A stretch of DNA of 64,000 bases from Amycolatopsis keratiniphila subsp. keratiniphila (GTDB taxonomy: Bacteria; Actinomycetota; Actinomycetes; Mycobacteriales; Pseudonocardiaceae), in contig NZ_LQMT02000040.1 of assembly GCF_001620365.2 (NCBI RefSeq), positions 1,932-65,931 on the forward strand, written 5' to 3'. Made by a program: the position numbers and the translations under genes. The notes under the pieces are model-generated. The model did not search any database, was not told where the DNA came from, and worked only from the letters and a program-made list of their open reading frames with translations. The stretch's first letter is position 1. Each line of letters begins with the position of its first letter. Below, piece by piece: positions 32,174-42,101 of the stretch.

Positions 32174-34342
32174 CTAGCCGAAATACCGTCCGGCGCCGAT
32201 GTGGGCACCGACGGACTGCCACCAGCCCGCATCGCCGGTCGAATCGATGCCGTCCGCGATCACCGTCACGCCCGCCATCGTCGCGGTGTCGATGAGGTTC
32301 CGCAGCGCGCGTTCCGCCAGCGGTTCCGTCCGCCGCTCCGCCAGCCGGGGCGCGATCCGGACCGTCCGCACGGGCACGTCGACCAGGCAGACGACGTCGC
32401 CGCCCGCGCCGAAGCCCTGCAGTTCCGCGTCCACCCCGATCTCGGCGAGCAGGTGCAGGTTGTCGACCGTCTCGCCGAGGTCCGCGAGCACGGCCTCGGT
32501 GGGAAAGCCCAGGCGAAGCCGTGACGGTCCGAGACCGGTCGTGGCCAGGATGTTCCGCACCGTCCCGACGAGATCGGGGTCGGCGGCCTGATGCGGGGTC
32601 AGTCCCACGACCATCGGGAGCCTGTCGTCCGATTCCTCGCAGGCGGTGCGGATGAGCCATTCGCCGAGCGGCACGATCAGGCCGGTCTCGTCGGCGAAGC
32701 GGACGCAGGTGTCGTGACCGATCCGGCCGTGACGCGGATGGTTCCACGCGAGCCTCAGCTCGATACCCGCCGGCCTGCTGTCCGCGAGCCACGTCAGCGG
32801 CCGGAAGCCGACCTCGATCTCACCGGTCTCCCAGGCGCCCGCCATGGAGACGGCGAGGCCGAACTCGTGCCGCTCCCTGCTGTCGAGCACGGAATCCGAC
32901 AGCGCCCACTGCCGGTAGCCGTTGGCCTGCGCCCGGCGCAGCGTCATATCCGAGACGCGCAGCAGTTCGTTCGGCGCGATGTCCCTCGGCGGCCGGTGCA
33001 CGACGCCGACGCAGGCCGAAACCGCGACGCCGCTGCCGCTCTCGAGGTAGACCGGTTCGGACAGCTCCTGGTTGATCATGCCGATGACGGTGGCGACGTC
33101 CGGGCTGGTCGCGGTGTTCTGGATGAGGATGCCGAATTCGTCGCCGCCGATCCTGGCGACGAGCGCGTCCTCGCCGCCGACGACGGTCCGCAGCTTCGCC
33201 GCGACGTTCTTCAGCAGGTCGTCGCTCTGCCTCTGGCCGAGCCCGCCCGCGATCAGCGAGAACCCGTCCAGGTCGAGGTGATAGACCGTGACGCCGAAGG
33301 ACGGATCGGCGTGCCGCAACGCCTTCTCCAGGCGGGTGCCGAAGCACTGCCGGTTCGGCAGGCCGGTGAGCGGATCGTGCAGGGCCTGACGGCTGAGCTG
33401 GCGCTGCAGCAACGAAACGTCCGTGTCGCCGTCGACGAGGGTGATCAACTGCTGGGCTTCACCCGCCGGGTCTCGGATGACGGCGCCGGTGAACGCGGCC
33501 CACGGCGGTTCCTCGTCCTCGGTCACGAGTCTTCGCGACAGCTCGAGCCGCTGGCTTTCGCCGTCGAGCAACTTCCGGTAGCCCTCGCGCAGGCCGTCGA
33601 CGTCGTCCGGGTGCACGAGGTCGTAGAGGTTGAGCCCGATCAGATCCGCGACGGGCCGGTTCAGCATTTCGGCGAACGCCGGGTTCACCCGCTGGACGCG
33701 GCCGTCGACCCTGGTGACGGCCACGCCGGTCGCCGAGCCGGTGAACAGCTGCTCGAAACGCGCCTGCGTCAGCACCAGCTCACGCCGCGTCTCGCGTTCG
33801 AGCGTGACCAGCGTGCGGCTCAGATCCTCTTGCTGCGTCTGGATGCTCTCGCGCAACGCCTCGCCGTAGCCGGACGCGAGCGCGCCGAGCACCTGCAACA
33901 CCCGTTCAGGGAGCGACTTCACGCCCCGCAACTCCGGCTCGTGCAGGAGCCCCTTGCCGAGTACGTCCATCGTGCGGCGCAGGCTGTCCGGCCCGACGCA
34001 TCTGAGCGCGACGAGCCGCGCGCCGGCCTCGGTGGCCTGCGCGGGCTCGGCGTCCTCGCTCAGCACCGCGTCGAAGATCTCGTCCAGCAGAGTGGCGAAA
34101 TGCTCTTCGATCTGGGCGTGGGTATACGGAAGATACGCCGTACCGGTGACCAGGTAGGCCCACTTGCGGGCCAGCGTGGCACGGGTCGGCGCGGCGTTCT
34201 TCCGCTTCGGCGCTGCGGAGGATGAAGTTCTCTTCGGGGCGTCCGGCGATACGGGGAACTCATCGCCGTCCGGAAGTGGGGCAGTCACGTCCGCCGGTCC
34301 TGGGGTCGCTTTCGTATTCCGTCGTGGAGGGACATCCTCCAC
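32174..34342 (-). CDS. PAS-GGDEF protein with degenerate EAL domain
   Basis: A 722-residue cytoplasmic signalling protein. Residues 1-190 are unassigned helices, 195-310 a PAS domain, 318-480 a GGDEF domain with intact GGDEF at 399-403, and 495-722 an EAL-like domain. In the EAL domain the signature reads GIELR at 526-530 rather than EAL, and the later DDFGTGYSS block reads QGFGAGGD, so phosphodiesterase activity is probably lost. The RxxD inhibitory site before GGDEF is also absent. It is likely a diguanylate cyclase whose EAL domain may serve as a c-di-GMP sensor. GTG at 34342 is the likely start. Confidence 0.82.
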   Translation of the reverse strand: MEDVPPRRNTKATPGPADVTAPLPDGDEFPVSPDAPKRTSSSAAPKRKNAAPTRATLARKWAYLVTGTAYLPYTHAQIEEHFATLLDEIFDAVLSEDAEPAQATEAGARLVALRCVGPDSLRRTMDVLGKGLLHEPELRGVKSLPERVLQVLGALASGYGEALRESIQTQQEDLSRTLVTLERETRRELVLTQARFEQLFTGSATGVAVTRVDGRVQRVNPAFAEMLNRPVADLIGLNLYDLVHPDDVDGLREGYRKLLDGESQRLELSRRLVTEDEEPPWAAFTGAVIRDPAGEAQQLITLVDGDTDVSLLQRQLSRQALHDPLTGLPNRQCFGTRLEKALRHADPSFGVTVYHLDLDGFSLIAGGLGQRQSDDLLKNVAAKLRTVVGGEDALVARIGGDEFGILIQNTATSPDVATVIGMINQELSEPVYLESGSGVAVSACVGVVHRPPRDIAPNELLRVSDMTLRRAQANGYRQWALSDSVLDSRERHEFGLAVSMAGAWETGEIEVGFRPLTWLADSRPAGIELRLAWNHPRHGRIGHDTCVRFADETGLIVPLGEWLIRTACEESDDRLPMVVGLTPHQAADPDLVGTVRNILATTGLGPSRLRLGFPTEAVLADLGETVDNLHLLAEIGVDAELQGFGAGGDVVCLVDVPVRTVRIAPRLAERRTEPLAERALRNLIDTATMAGVTVIADGIDSTGDAGWWQSVGAHIGAGRYFG

Positions 34343-34393
34343 GATTCTGATGCCGTACTCACGGTTTGACGGTAACCCAATCGGGTGGTCACC

Positions 34394-35449
34394 CTACGGT
34401 ACTGCAACACCGACCTTTTCCCTCAGCCAATCGCGGGTGGCGTCCCGATACTGGGACGCGTTGCGATGTAACGCCAGCGAATGTCCGGCACCGGACAGAA
34501 CATACGTGGAAAGCTCGGCCTCCGGCCGGTAGAACGGCGCTTCCGCCGGACGCAGCGACTCGGCGCTCGAGCAGTCGCGAAGCGAGAAAAGACCGCAGAA
34601 CAGGATGTCCTCCGACCCGATGGCCTGGAGAACGGGTACCCGGATGTCTTTCGTCGCGGGCAGCACGATGCCGAACACGGCGACCGTCCCCATTCCCGGG
34701 ACCGAAACCTGATCCTTGGTCGCCTCGTCCGCTTCGATGACCCGCGGGTCGGTATTTTCCGTCGCGTAGAAAAGTCCGGCACGCGCTCCCGGTTTCGTCG
34801 TGAAATAGAGCGGATCGCTGCCCAGCGAACCGAGCCGCCCATCGGTGAACGCGGGCTGAAGGCCGAAAAGCACCCCGAACGTCAAGGCGGGGACGGACGG
34901 CAGATGCGTCATTCCGGTGAGGATCACGCCGTCGACGTCGTGATACGTCGAGGCCTCGGCCGCGACGATGCCCGAACCGACCGAATGCCCGACGATCACG
35001 ACCTTCTCGAACGGCGTGCCGCCGACCCGCCCGGCGCGCAGATGACCGACCACCTCGTGCATCGACCGCGCCAGCACCGGCAGCAGGAGCGGCAGGCTGG
35101 CCGGTTTGCTGCTCCCGCCCGAACCGAGCTGGTCCGCGGCGAAGGTCGCATATCCGTGCTTCGCCATGTCCCGCTGATAGGAGTAGCGATCCGGGTCGTA
35201 GGGCAGGTCCCAGTAGGCGCTGTTGTAGGTGCCGCCGTGCACCAGCAGCTGGACCGCCTCGGGCGCCGGGCCCTCGGGCAGGCAGAACCGGCCGTGCACC
35301 GTGGCGGGTTCGCCGAGCGGGCCGGTGACCGGGAGGTCCAGATCGGAACAGCGGACGTCGACGGCCTCTGCCGGGGCCGCGACCAGGAAACCACCGAGGA
35401 GCACGCAGCAGGCGGCCACCGCCGTGGCCAGTTTGAGCGGCATTCGCAC
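34394..35449 (-). CDS. Secreted alpha/beta hydrolase
   Basis: A 351-residue exported hydrolase with a Sec signal peptide ending near AAPAEA (residues 24-29). The nucleophile elbow is G154-H-S156-V-G158, the oxyanion strand LLVHGGTYNSAYW, and the catalytic His lies in SGAGHSLALHRN. Esterase, lipase or peptidase activity is possible. C34/C56 and C-G-L-F-S-L-R-D-C could form disulphides, as expected for an exported protein. GTG at 35449 has GAGAGGG a few nt upstream and is preferred to the ATG two codons later. It lies downstream of the P450 on the same strand. Confidence 0.8.
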   Translation of the reverse strand: MRMPLKLATAVAACCVLLGGFLVAAPAEAVDVRCSDLDLPVTGPLGEPATVHGRFCLPEGPAPEAVQLLVHGGTYNSAYWDLPYDPDRYSYQRDMAKHGYATFAADQLGSGGSSKPASLPLLLPVLARSMHEVVGHLRAGRVGGTPFEKVVIVGHSVGSGIVAAEASTYHDVDGVILTGMTHLPSVPALTFGVLFGLQPAFTDGRLGSLGSDPLYFTTKPGARAGLFYATENTDPRVIEADEATKDQVSVPGMGTVAVFGIVLPATKDIRVPVLQAIGSEDILFCGLFSLRDCSSAESLRPAEAPFYRPEAELSTYVLSGAGHSLALHRNASQYRDATRDWLREKVGVAVP

Positions 35450-35519
35450 AGGACCCTCTCCGGAATCGGGACGCTCGGAAGGAGCATGAACCCTACACCT
35501 GGTGATCGAACGTTCACCG

Positions 35520-36863
35520 TCAGCCTTGACTTCGCGGCCGCGCGATCATCGGCAACCGATTCGGCTGCATCGTCGCTTTGATCTTGGGGAACACCTTCAC
35601 CCCAGGTACCGGTTCCAGCCGCCATCGGGCGCCGATCGTCGCCGCCACCAACGCGATCTCCGTGGGCGCGAACTGATGTCCGGGGCACAGCCGGGCCCCG
35701 GCGCCGAACGGGATGAACGCGCCCTTCGGCACCTCGGCGGCGCGCTCGGGTTCCCAGCGATCCGGGTCGAAGCGCTCCGGATCGGGGAACCAGCGCGGAT
35801 CGCGGTGCAAGGTGTGCTGGCTGACCGCGACCTCGGTACCGGCGGGAAGGCGTACCCCGCCCAGTTCGACGTCCTCCCGTGCCCGCCGCATCAGGATCAC
35901 CGGCGGCGTCCGGCGGACGACCTCGTTGATGATCCGCTGCGTGTAGACCAGCCGCGGCAGGTGTTCGAACCGTGCCGGCCCGCTGGCCAGCACCTCGTCG
36001 ACCTCGGCGTGGAAACGGCGCTCGATATCCGGCCTCGCCCCGATCTCGTGGAAGAACCAAGCGAGCGCGACGGCCGTGGTCTCGGCGCCGGTGGTGAGGA
36101 TCGTGATGACCTCGTCCTCCACCTGCCGGTCGGTCATCCTCTCGCCGGTCTCCTCGTCCTCGGCCAGCAACAACATCGACAGCAGATCGCCCTGATCACC
36201 GCCCTTCTCACGCGCTTCGAGGACGGCGTCGCCGATGACCCGTCGCAGCCGCGCGGCCGCCGCGTCGAACTCGCGGTTCGCCGGGATCGGCAGGCGTTCC
36301 ACGAATTTCGGCGAGAACGCCCGGACCATGACGTACTTCAACATGATCGGGATCGACCGCTGGATCTCGGTGAGCGCGTCGTCGCCGAGTTCGGTGGAGA
36401 ACAGCGTGCGCCCGGAGATGGTCAGCGCGAGGTCCTGCATACGCCGGTCGAATTCGACCACCTCGCCCGGTTTCCAGCTGCCGGCAAGTTCTACAGCGAG
36501 CTTCGTCATCGTCGTCTCGGCGTAGAGCGCGATCCGGCTTCGCTGGAACGCGGGCAGCATCATCCGGCGTTGCCGCTGGTTGAAGGCGCCGTTGGAGGTC
36601 GCGAGCCCGTCGCCGAACAACGGCCGCATCTTGTCGAACACGATGCCTTTGTCGAACTTCCCCGCGTCGACGGCGAGCAGCCGCCACGCCAGCTCCGGCG
36701 TCGTGACCAGATAGACCGGCATCGGGCCGAAGTCGAGCCGTACGACGTCGCCGTACGAGGGCAATGAGGACAACAGTTTCAGCGGGTCACGAAGCATCGG
36801 CACGGTATGCCCGAGCACCGGCCACCGGCCCGGTGCGACAGCGACGTCCGGAGGTGCTGCCAT
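35520..36863 (-). CDS. Cytochrome P450
   Basis: A 447-residue soluble P450 monooxygenase. The I-helix oxygen-binding motif is TTGAETT (257-263), ExxR is E314-V-V-R317, and the heme loop is FGAGARLC with C393 as the thiolate ligand, followed by PGHQFAPTEIAL. The heme region resembles pentalenene-oxygenase-type bacterial P450s, but the substrate is not known. No ferredoxin, reductase or terpene synthase gene is nearby. ATG at 36863 is used; an extension of 29 residues upstream is Arg-rich and has no support. It is divergent from a methyltransferase. Confidence 0.88.
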   Translation of the reverse strand: MAAPPDVAVAPGRWPVLGHTVPMLRDPLKLLSSLPSYGDVVRLDFGPMPVYLVTTPELAWRLLAVDAGKFDKGIVFDKMRPLFGDGLATSNGAFNQRQRRMMLPAFQRSRIALYAETTMTKLAVELAGSWKPGEVVEFDRRMQDLALTISGRTLFSTELGDDALTEIQRSIPIMLKYVMVRAFSPKFVERLPIPANREFDAAAARLRRVIGDAVLEAREKGGDQGDLLSMLLLAEDEETGERMTDRQVEDEVITILTTGAETTAVALAWFFHEIGARPDIERRFHAEVDEVLASGPARFEHLPRLVYTQRIINEVVRRTPPVILMRRAREDVELGGVRLPAGTEVAVSQHTLHRDPRWFPDPERFDPDRWEPERAAEVPKGAFIPFGAGARLCPGHQFAPTEIALVAATIGARWRLEPVPGVKVFPKIKATMQPNRLPMIARPRSQG

Positions 36864-37034
36864 CGTGTTCGTCTCCCGGTGCCTGGACGCTGAACCCGGC
36901 CACCTTAGGGCCGGCGAGCGGCGAAGAGGCTTCCGCCGCCGCACTTCCACACGATCGGACGATGGCCGCCCGGTCCCGCGAGGCCGCTAGACTCCTGTGC
37001 CCCAACGGATCCCAACCGAACGGCGGCGACGAAG

Positions 37035-37847
37035 GTGACTTCGAACCTGAGCTGGGTGCCCCCCGAGGTCGACACGACCGTGCCGAATCCCGCCCGGGTC
37101 TACGACTACTGGCTCAACGGCGACCACAACTTCCAGGCCGACCGTGAACTGGGCGAACAGATCCTGAAGATCATGCCGGGTATCCGCGACGCGGCCCGGC
37201 TCAACCGTGCCTTCCTGAGGCGTGCCGCGGTGCACATGGCGGAGGCGGGAGTGCGGCAGTTCCTCGACATCGGCTCCGGTATCCCGACCGTCGGCAACCT
37301 CCACGAGATCGTCCAGCGGATCGACCCTTCCTGCCGGGTGGTCTACGTCGACCGCGAATCGGTCGCCGTGGCACACGCCAAACTGCTGCTGCGCGGCAAC
37401 GACCGGTGCGCGGCGATCCAGGCCGACCTCCGCGACGTCAACGACATCTTCGACGCGCCCGAAACCAGGGACCTGCTGGACCTCGACCGGCCGATCGGCC
37501 TGTTCATGTTGCTGCTGCTGCATTTCGTGCCGGACTCGTGGGAGCCGCACGCGATACTGGCCCGCTACCGGGAGCGGATGGCCTCCGGCAGCTTCCTGGC
37601 GATCTCGCACGTCGCCGCCGACGCGAATTCGAGCGGCCTCGACGAGGCCATCGAGGCGTACAAGAGCACCCAGAACGACCCCATCCCCCGGACCCACGAC
37701 CAGGTGCTTTCGTTCTTCGAGGGGTTCGACGTCCTCGAGCCCGGCGTCGTCGGCTGCGCGATGTGGAAACCCCAGGGCGCCGGTGACATGTCCGAAGACC
37801 CGGAGATCAACTCGCTGCCGTACGCCGGGGTCGGCCGGAAACCCTGA
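37035..37847 (+). CDS. DUF574 SAM-dependent methyltransferase
   Basis: A 270-residue protein of the actinobacterial DUF574/methyltransf_19 family. The family mark NPARVYDYWLNGDHNFQADR is present near the N-terminus, with the SAM site QFLDIGSGIPTVGNLHEI and VVYVDRESVAVAHAK. Such genes occur in many copies in Streptomyces and Amycolatopsis with unknown substrates. GTG at 37035 has no clear ribosome binding site; TAGACT at 36983-36988 may be a -10. It is divergent from the P450 and ends beside a strong hairpin. Confidence 0.85.
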   Translation: MTSNLSWVPPEVDTTVPNPARVYDYWLNGDHNFQADRELGEQILKIMPGIRDAARLNRAFLRRAAVHMAEAGVRQFLDIGSGIPTVGNLHEIVQRIDPSCRVVYVDRESVAVAHAKLLLRGNDRCAAIQADLRDVNDIFDAPETRDLLDLDRPIGLFMLLLLHFVPDSWEPHAILARYRERMASGSFLAISHVAADANSSGLDEAIEAYKSTQNDPIPRTHDQVLSFFEGFDVLEPGVVGCAMWKPQGAGDMSEDPEINSLPYAGVGRKP

Positions 37848-37856
37848 GCCCAGGAT

Positions 37857-37909
37857 GTCAGGAAAGGGTCGTTCAGGACGAAAGATGTCCTGAACGACCC
37901 TTTCCTGAC
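37857..37909. terminator. 23-bp perfect hairpin between convergent genes
   Basis: Perfect 23-nt arms (37857-37879 and 37887-37909) flank a 7-nt GAAAGAT loop. It lies between the DUF574 gene (plus) and the SnoaL-like gene (minus), 9 nt after the first stop, and would terminate in both directions. Confidence 0.7.
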
Positions 37910-37932
37910 GTTTCCCCCTCGCCTCCCCCGGC

Positions 37933-38418
37933 TCAGGGCAGCACGTCGGTCACGGTGTCCTTGATGACCTGCCACTTCCCGTGCTCGCGTACCAGCGTCA
38001 GGCTGATCGTGTAGTGCCGGTCGATGTTCTGCGACGGCACCTTGTAGTACGCGTCGAGGATCGCGAAGCCCATCTTGCAGTCCTCGACGACGGTGTGGGT
38101 CACCGTCCAGGGCATGCTGTACTCGTACGGGAGCTTGAACTGCACGTCGACCACCGGCTCCACGTTGGCCTCGTAGCCGATGAACAGCTGCCCCTTGCGC
38201 CCGACGGTCACCATGTTCTGGTGGATGATCGCCCGGTAGCGGGCCTCGTCGCGTTTGTTGAAGCTGTCCATGTCCTCCCAGACCGCGCGGTCGAACGAGC
38301 GCTGGCACGCCTGCCGCTCCGACTCGGCCTGCTGCTCTCCCGCCGCCGCGGCGGGCACGCCGATTCCCGCCGCGGCCACGACCAGTCCGGCCAACGCCGC
38401 GTAATACCGCTTGCGCAT
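37933..38418 (-). CDS. Secreted SnoaL-like/DUF4440-type protein
   Basis: A 161-residue exported protein. The signal peptide is MRKRYYAALAGLVVAAAGIG and ends near AAAAG. The mature part has the cone fold pattern of NTF2/SnoaL-like proteins: an N-terminal helix (FDRAVWEDMDSFNKRDEARY), then YRAIIHQNMVTVG and a final strand TLVREHGKWQVIKDTVTDV. Two cysteines (C38, C114) may form a disulphide. There is no catalytic motif, so a binding role is more likely. Function is unknown. Confidence 0.7.
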   Translation of the reverse strand: MRKRYYAALAGLVVAAAGIGVPAAAAGEQQAESERQACQRSFDRAVWEDMDSFNKRDEARYRAIIHQNMVTVGRKGQLFIGYEANVEPVVDVQFKLPYEYSMPWTVTHTVVEDCKMGFAILDAYYKVPSQNIDRHYTISLTLVREHGKWQVIKDTVTDVLP

Positions 38419-38542
38419 GGGGTTCTCCTCATCACGTCCCGTATTCCGTCCACCAGGAGATTCGCCGGGCGGCGCATCACAGCTGCATCACTTCCGCACC
38501 GGCGCGGGCGCGGGGCCGGTTAACCTCGCGGAAGGGGGTGCG

Positions 38543-41242
38543 ATGGAGTTCCGGATCTTGGGGCCGGTGCAGTGCCGGAACGGGGCACGGCCGGTGAAGC
38601 TGGCGGGCCCGCGGCAGGAGCGGATCCTCGCCGCGCTGCTGCTCGGCGCCGATCGCGTCGTCTCGGTCTCACGGCTGGTGGACGTCGTCTGGGACGAGGA
38701 GCCGCCCGCCACGGCCACGCGTCAGATCCGCAACCTCACCACCGCGCTGAAGCGCACGCTCGTCGCCGAGGGCGCCGCCGACGACGTTTTGGCCGCCGAG
38801 GGCCCGGGCTTCGTCCTTCGCCCGAGCTCCTTCGACCTGCGCACGTTCGAGGAGCACGTCTCGCGTGGCGAGTTCCGTGAAGCACTCGCGTGCTGGAGCG
38901 GGCCCGCACTGTCCGGTGTGGACAGTGCGGCATTGCGCGGTGAGGCCGAAGAGCTCGACGAGCGTCGTCTGTCCGTTGTGGAGCGTTGCCTCGACGAAGA
39001 GATCTCCGCCGGCGAAGACTCCGTCGCGGAGCTGACGGCATTGGTCGCCGAACACCCGCTCCGGGAGCCGTTCGCCGGCTTGCTCATGCGCGCACTGCAC
39101 CAGCAGGGCAGGCAGGCCGACGCACTGAACGTCTACCGGCAGGCGCGAACGCGGCTGGTGGAGGAACTCGGGATCGACCCCGGGCCGAAACTGCGCGAAC
39201 TCTACGAGCGGATCCTGCGTGACGAGCCGGAATACGGCAAGACCCGCTGCTTCCTCCCTTACGACGTCCCGGATTTCACCGGGCGCGAGGCCGAGATCGG
39301 CCGCCTGGCCGACGCCGTCCGGCTCGGCCGCCCGGTCGTCGTCGACGGGATGGCCGGTGTCGGCAAGACCTCGCTCGCCGTCCACGCGGCGCATCGGCTC
39401 GCCGCCGATTTCCCCGACGGGCAGCTGTTCGTGGATCTGCACGGCCACTCCCCCGCGCGCGAACCGCTTCCGCCCGAGGCCGCGCTCGAAGCCCTGCTCG
39501 GGCAGCTGGACGTCCCGGCTTCGCGGCTTCCCGGCGGCGTGGACCGGAGGGCCGAGTTGTGGCGGACCAGGACGGCGGGCCGGTCGCTGCTCGTGGTACT
39601 CGACAACGCCGCGAGCGCGGAACAGCTGCGGCCGCTGGTGCCGGGCTCGGCGACGGTCGCCCTACTGGTCACCGGGAGGCGCCGCCTCGCCGCGGTCGAC
39701 GGTGCCGCGTCGATCAGTCTCGAAGTGTTGCCGGACGAAGAGGCGGGCGCGCTGTTCGCGGCGGCGTCCGGGCGGCCGGACTCGGGGGTGGCCGCGTTGT
39801 GCGGGAACCTGCCGCTGGCGATCCGCATCGCGGCCGCCCGGCTGCAGAATCGTCCACAGTGGACCGTCCAGGCCCTGGTCGAGCGGCTGGGCTCCGAACA
39901 CGACCGGTTGGCCGAGCTGAAGGTCGCCGGGCGTGACGTGGCCGCGGCCTTCGCACTGTCCTATCGGGAACTCGACGCCGCGCAGCAGCGGATGTTCCGT
40001 TTACTGGGGCGCAATCCCGGTGCCGACATCGGCGTACCCGCGGCGGCCGCACTGGCGGGCACCGGCGAACGCGAGGCCGAACGCCTGCTGGAGGACCTGC
40101 TCGACGCCCACCTGCTCAGGCAGCCCGCGCTGGGCCGCTACGCGTTCCACGACCTGATCGCCGAACACGCCCGCAACGCCGCACGCGACGAGGAATCCGG
40201 TCCGGCCGTGCATCGGCTCCTCGATCACTACCGCGACGGCGGCGGCCCCGGCTGGTACCGGGCGGAACGGGCGAACCTCGTCGCGGTGACCCGGCACGCG
40301 CTCGACGCCGGTCTCGACGAACACGCCTGGCGGATCGCCGCGGACACCGCGGAGCACCTCCGGGAGAGCGGGCACCTCGACGAACTGCTCGCCGTGGCAC
40401 GAGCCGGGATCGCCGCCGCCCGCCGGATCGGCGACCCGCACGCGATCCAGCTGAGCCTGGCGAGCCTCACCCTGGCGTTCTGGGAGAACGGGCGGCTCAC
40501 CGAGGGAATGGCCTGCGCCCTCGAACGGCTGGACGTCGTCCGCGCGTCCGGCGACCGCGCGGCCGAGGCGATCGCGCTGTCCAGGGCGGGCGCGCTGCAC
40601 GCCATGCTCGGCCGGTACCCCGAGGCGATCCGGTTCTACGAGGACGGTCTGGCCGTCGTGGGCGAGACCGGCGCCGCCACCCTGTGGACCAATCTCAGCA
40701 ACGCACAGGAAGTCCTCGGCAGGCTGGACGACGCGCTGGTTTCGGCCCGGCGCGCGGTGGCGCTGCGTGAGGACGAGCGCGGCGCGATCCTGAGTTCGGC
40801 CCAGCTCGGCCTCGTCCTCTCCAAGCTGGGCAGGTTCGACGAGGCCTTCGAGATCATCGAACGGTCGATCACCGCCTCGCGGGATCTCGGTTACCTGTTC
40901 GGCGAGGCGTGGAGCCTGATCGATCTCGCCGACGCCCTCCTGCTCGCCCACCGGCCGGGCGACGCGCGCGAGCAAGCCGATCGCGCGTGCGCGATCCTCA
41001 CGCGGCTCAACCATCCGCTGCTACTGGCGATGGCGGCCAACAGCCTGGGCACCGCCTGCCTCGCGCTCGGCGAGACGACGGTGGGCCTGAGCCGGCATCG
41101 GCTCGCGCTCGAAACGGCGAAGCGGATCGGCTACCGGCTGCAGGAAGCCCGCGCGCTGGCCGGATTGGGGCAGGCCGGGGCGGCGCGGGACCACTACGCC
41201 GCGATGGGCCTGCCCGCCGGACCGCTGCAGGTCGTCACCTGA
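38543..41242 (+). CDS. AfsR/DnrI-type regulator with NB-ARC and TPR domains
   Basis: An 899-residue SARP regulator. Residues 1-95 are a winged helix (EFRILGPVQCRNGARPVKLA), 96-235 the BTAD (ADALNVYRQARTRLVEELGI), and 245-520 an NB-ARC/STAND ATPase with Walker A GMAGVGKTS (269-277) and VVLDNAASAEQL. The remainder is TPR repeats. The start ATG has GGAAGGGGG just upstream. It is the second AfsR-like gene in the window and, like the first, has no biosynthetic cluster beside it. The 3' end overlaps the next convergent hydrolase gene by 8 nt. Confidence 0.9.
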   Translation: MEFRILGPVQCRNGARPVKLAGPRQERILAALLLGADRVVSVSRLVDVVWDEEPPATATRQIRNLTTALKRTLVAEGAADDVLAAEGPGFVLRPSSFDLRTFEEHVSRGEFREALACWSGPALSGVDSAALRGEAEELDERRLSVVERCLDEEISAGEDSVAELTALVAEHPLREPFAGLLMRALHQQGRQADALNVYRQARTRLVEELGIDPGPKLRELYERILRDEPEYGKTRCFLPYDVPDFTGREAEIGRLADAVRLGRPVVVDGMAGVGKTSLAVHAAHRLAADFPDGQLFVDLHGHSPAREPLPPEAALEALLGQLDVPASRLPGGVDRRAELWRTRTAGRSLLVVLDNAASAEQLRPLVPGSATVALLVTGRRRLAAVDGAASISLEVLPDEEAGALFAAASGRPDSGVAALCGNLPLAIRIAAARLQNRPQWTVQALVERLGSEHDRLAELKVAGRDVAAAFALSYRELDAAQQRMFRLLGRNPGADIGVPAAAALAGTGEREAERLLEDLLDAHLLRQPALGRYAFHDLIAEHARNAARDEESGPAVHRLLDHYRDGGGPGWYRAERANLVAVTRHALDAGLDEHAWRIAADTAEHLRESGHLDELLAVARAGIAAARRIGDPHAIQLSLASLTLAFWENGRLTEGMACALERLDVVRASGDRAAEAIALSRAGALHAMLGRYPEAIRFYEDGLAVVGETGAATLWTNLSNAQEVLGRLDDALVSARRAVALREDERGAILSSAQLGLVLSKLGRFDEAFEIIERSITASRDLGYLFGEAWSLIDLADALLLAHRPGDAREQADRACAILTRLNHPLLLAMAANSLGTACLALGETTVGLSRHRLALETAKRIGYRLQEARALAGLGQAGAARDHYAAMGLPAGPLQVVT

Positions 41243-42032
41243 AGAACCCCGTGAGCAGATCGCGCAGGGTGTCCGGCCGGTGGAGGACACCGTGGTCCTG
41301 TCCCTCGACGGTGGCGTACCGCGCGCCGGGAACCGTGTCGGCGACCGCGCGGGTACCCGCCCGCATCCAGGCGTCGCTCTCCCCGCCGTCGATGACCAGC
41401 GTGGGCACCGAGACCTTCGCCAGCCTTTCCGCGGGCAGCACGTTTCCGGGACCGCAGAGCGCGAGGTCGTAGGGCAGTGTGTGGGCGAGCCCGGTGAACC
41501 ACGCCCAGAACGGGTCGTCCCGCATCCCCTTGACGACCTCTTCCGGCGTCGCCGTCCCCTCGACCAGGAACAGTTCCGCCGCGCCGTCGCGGTCGCCGTC
41601 GGCGATCAACGCACGGACCCGGTCGAAGAGGTCGGCCCCGGGCCGCTCCCGGCTGTCGTCGACGACGTACGGCGGCTCGTACACGGCGAGTTTGGTCATG
41701 GCGACGCCTCTGGCGGCCGCCTCCAGCCCCAGCACCGCACCCGACGAGTGCCCGAACACCGCCGCCGAACCGCCCACGTGCTCGATCAACGTGGCGAGAT
41801 CCTCGACCTCGCGCTCCACCGAATAGACCGCGCCGGCTCCGCTGTCACCCCGGCCGCGACGGTCGTAGGCGATCACGGTGTGCTCCGGCGCCAGGGTGGC
41901 GGCCAGGCCGGCGACGGTCGTCCGGTCGTTGAACGCGCCGCCGGCCAGGATCACCGGCGTGCCGTTCCCGGTGCGCTCGAAGGCGATCGGGGTGCCGTCG
42001 GCCGAAGTCACGGTCTCGAACGAGGTGGTCAT
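41235..42032 (-). CDS. Alpha/beta hydrolase
   Basis: A 265-residue cytoplasmic hydrolase with the nucleophile elbow G94-H-S96-S-G and the catalytic His in EGQDHGVLH. YDRRGRGDSG is the usual strand-loop before it. Members of this small group are annotated as esterases or as haloperoxidase-like enzymes, and no substrate is evident. The start has GGAGGACCTG directly upstream. The gene follows the epoxide-hydrolase gene by 69 bp on the same strand and may share its promoter. Confidence 0.8.
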   Translation of the reverse strand: MTTSFETVTSADGTPIAFERTGNGTPVILAGGAFNDRTTVAGLAATLAPEHTVIAYDRRGRGDSGAGAVYSVEREVEDLATLIEHVGGSAAVFGHSSGAVLGLEAAARGVAMTKLAVYEPPYVVDDSRERPGADLFDRVRALIADGDRDGAAELFLVEGTATPEEVVKGMRDDPFWAWFTGLAHTLPYDLALCGPGNVLPAERLAKVSVPTLVIDGGESDAWMRAGTRAVADTVPGARYATVEGQDHGVLHRPDTLRDLLTGFFR

Positions 42033-42101
42033 CAGGTCCTCCGCAGGGTCGCTTCACTCTAGCTTCGGCACTGGGTCGGAGCCGATGACCACCGCTCGAC
42101 A

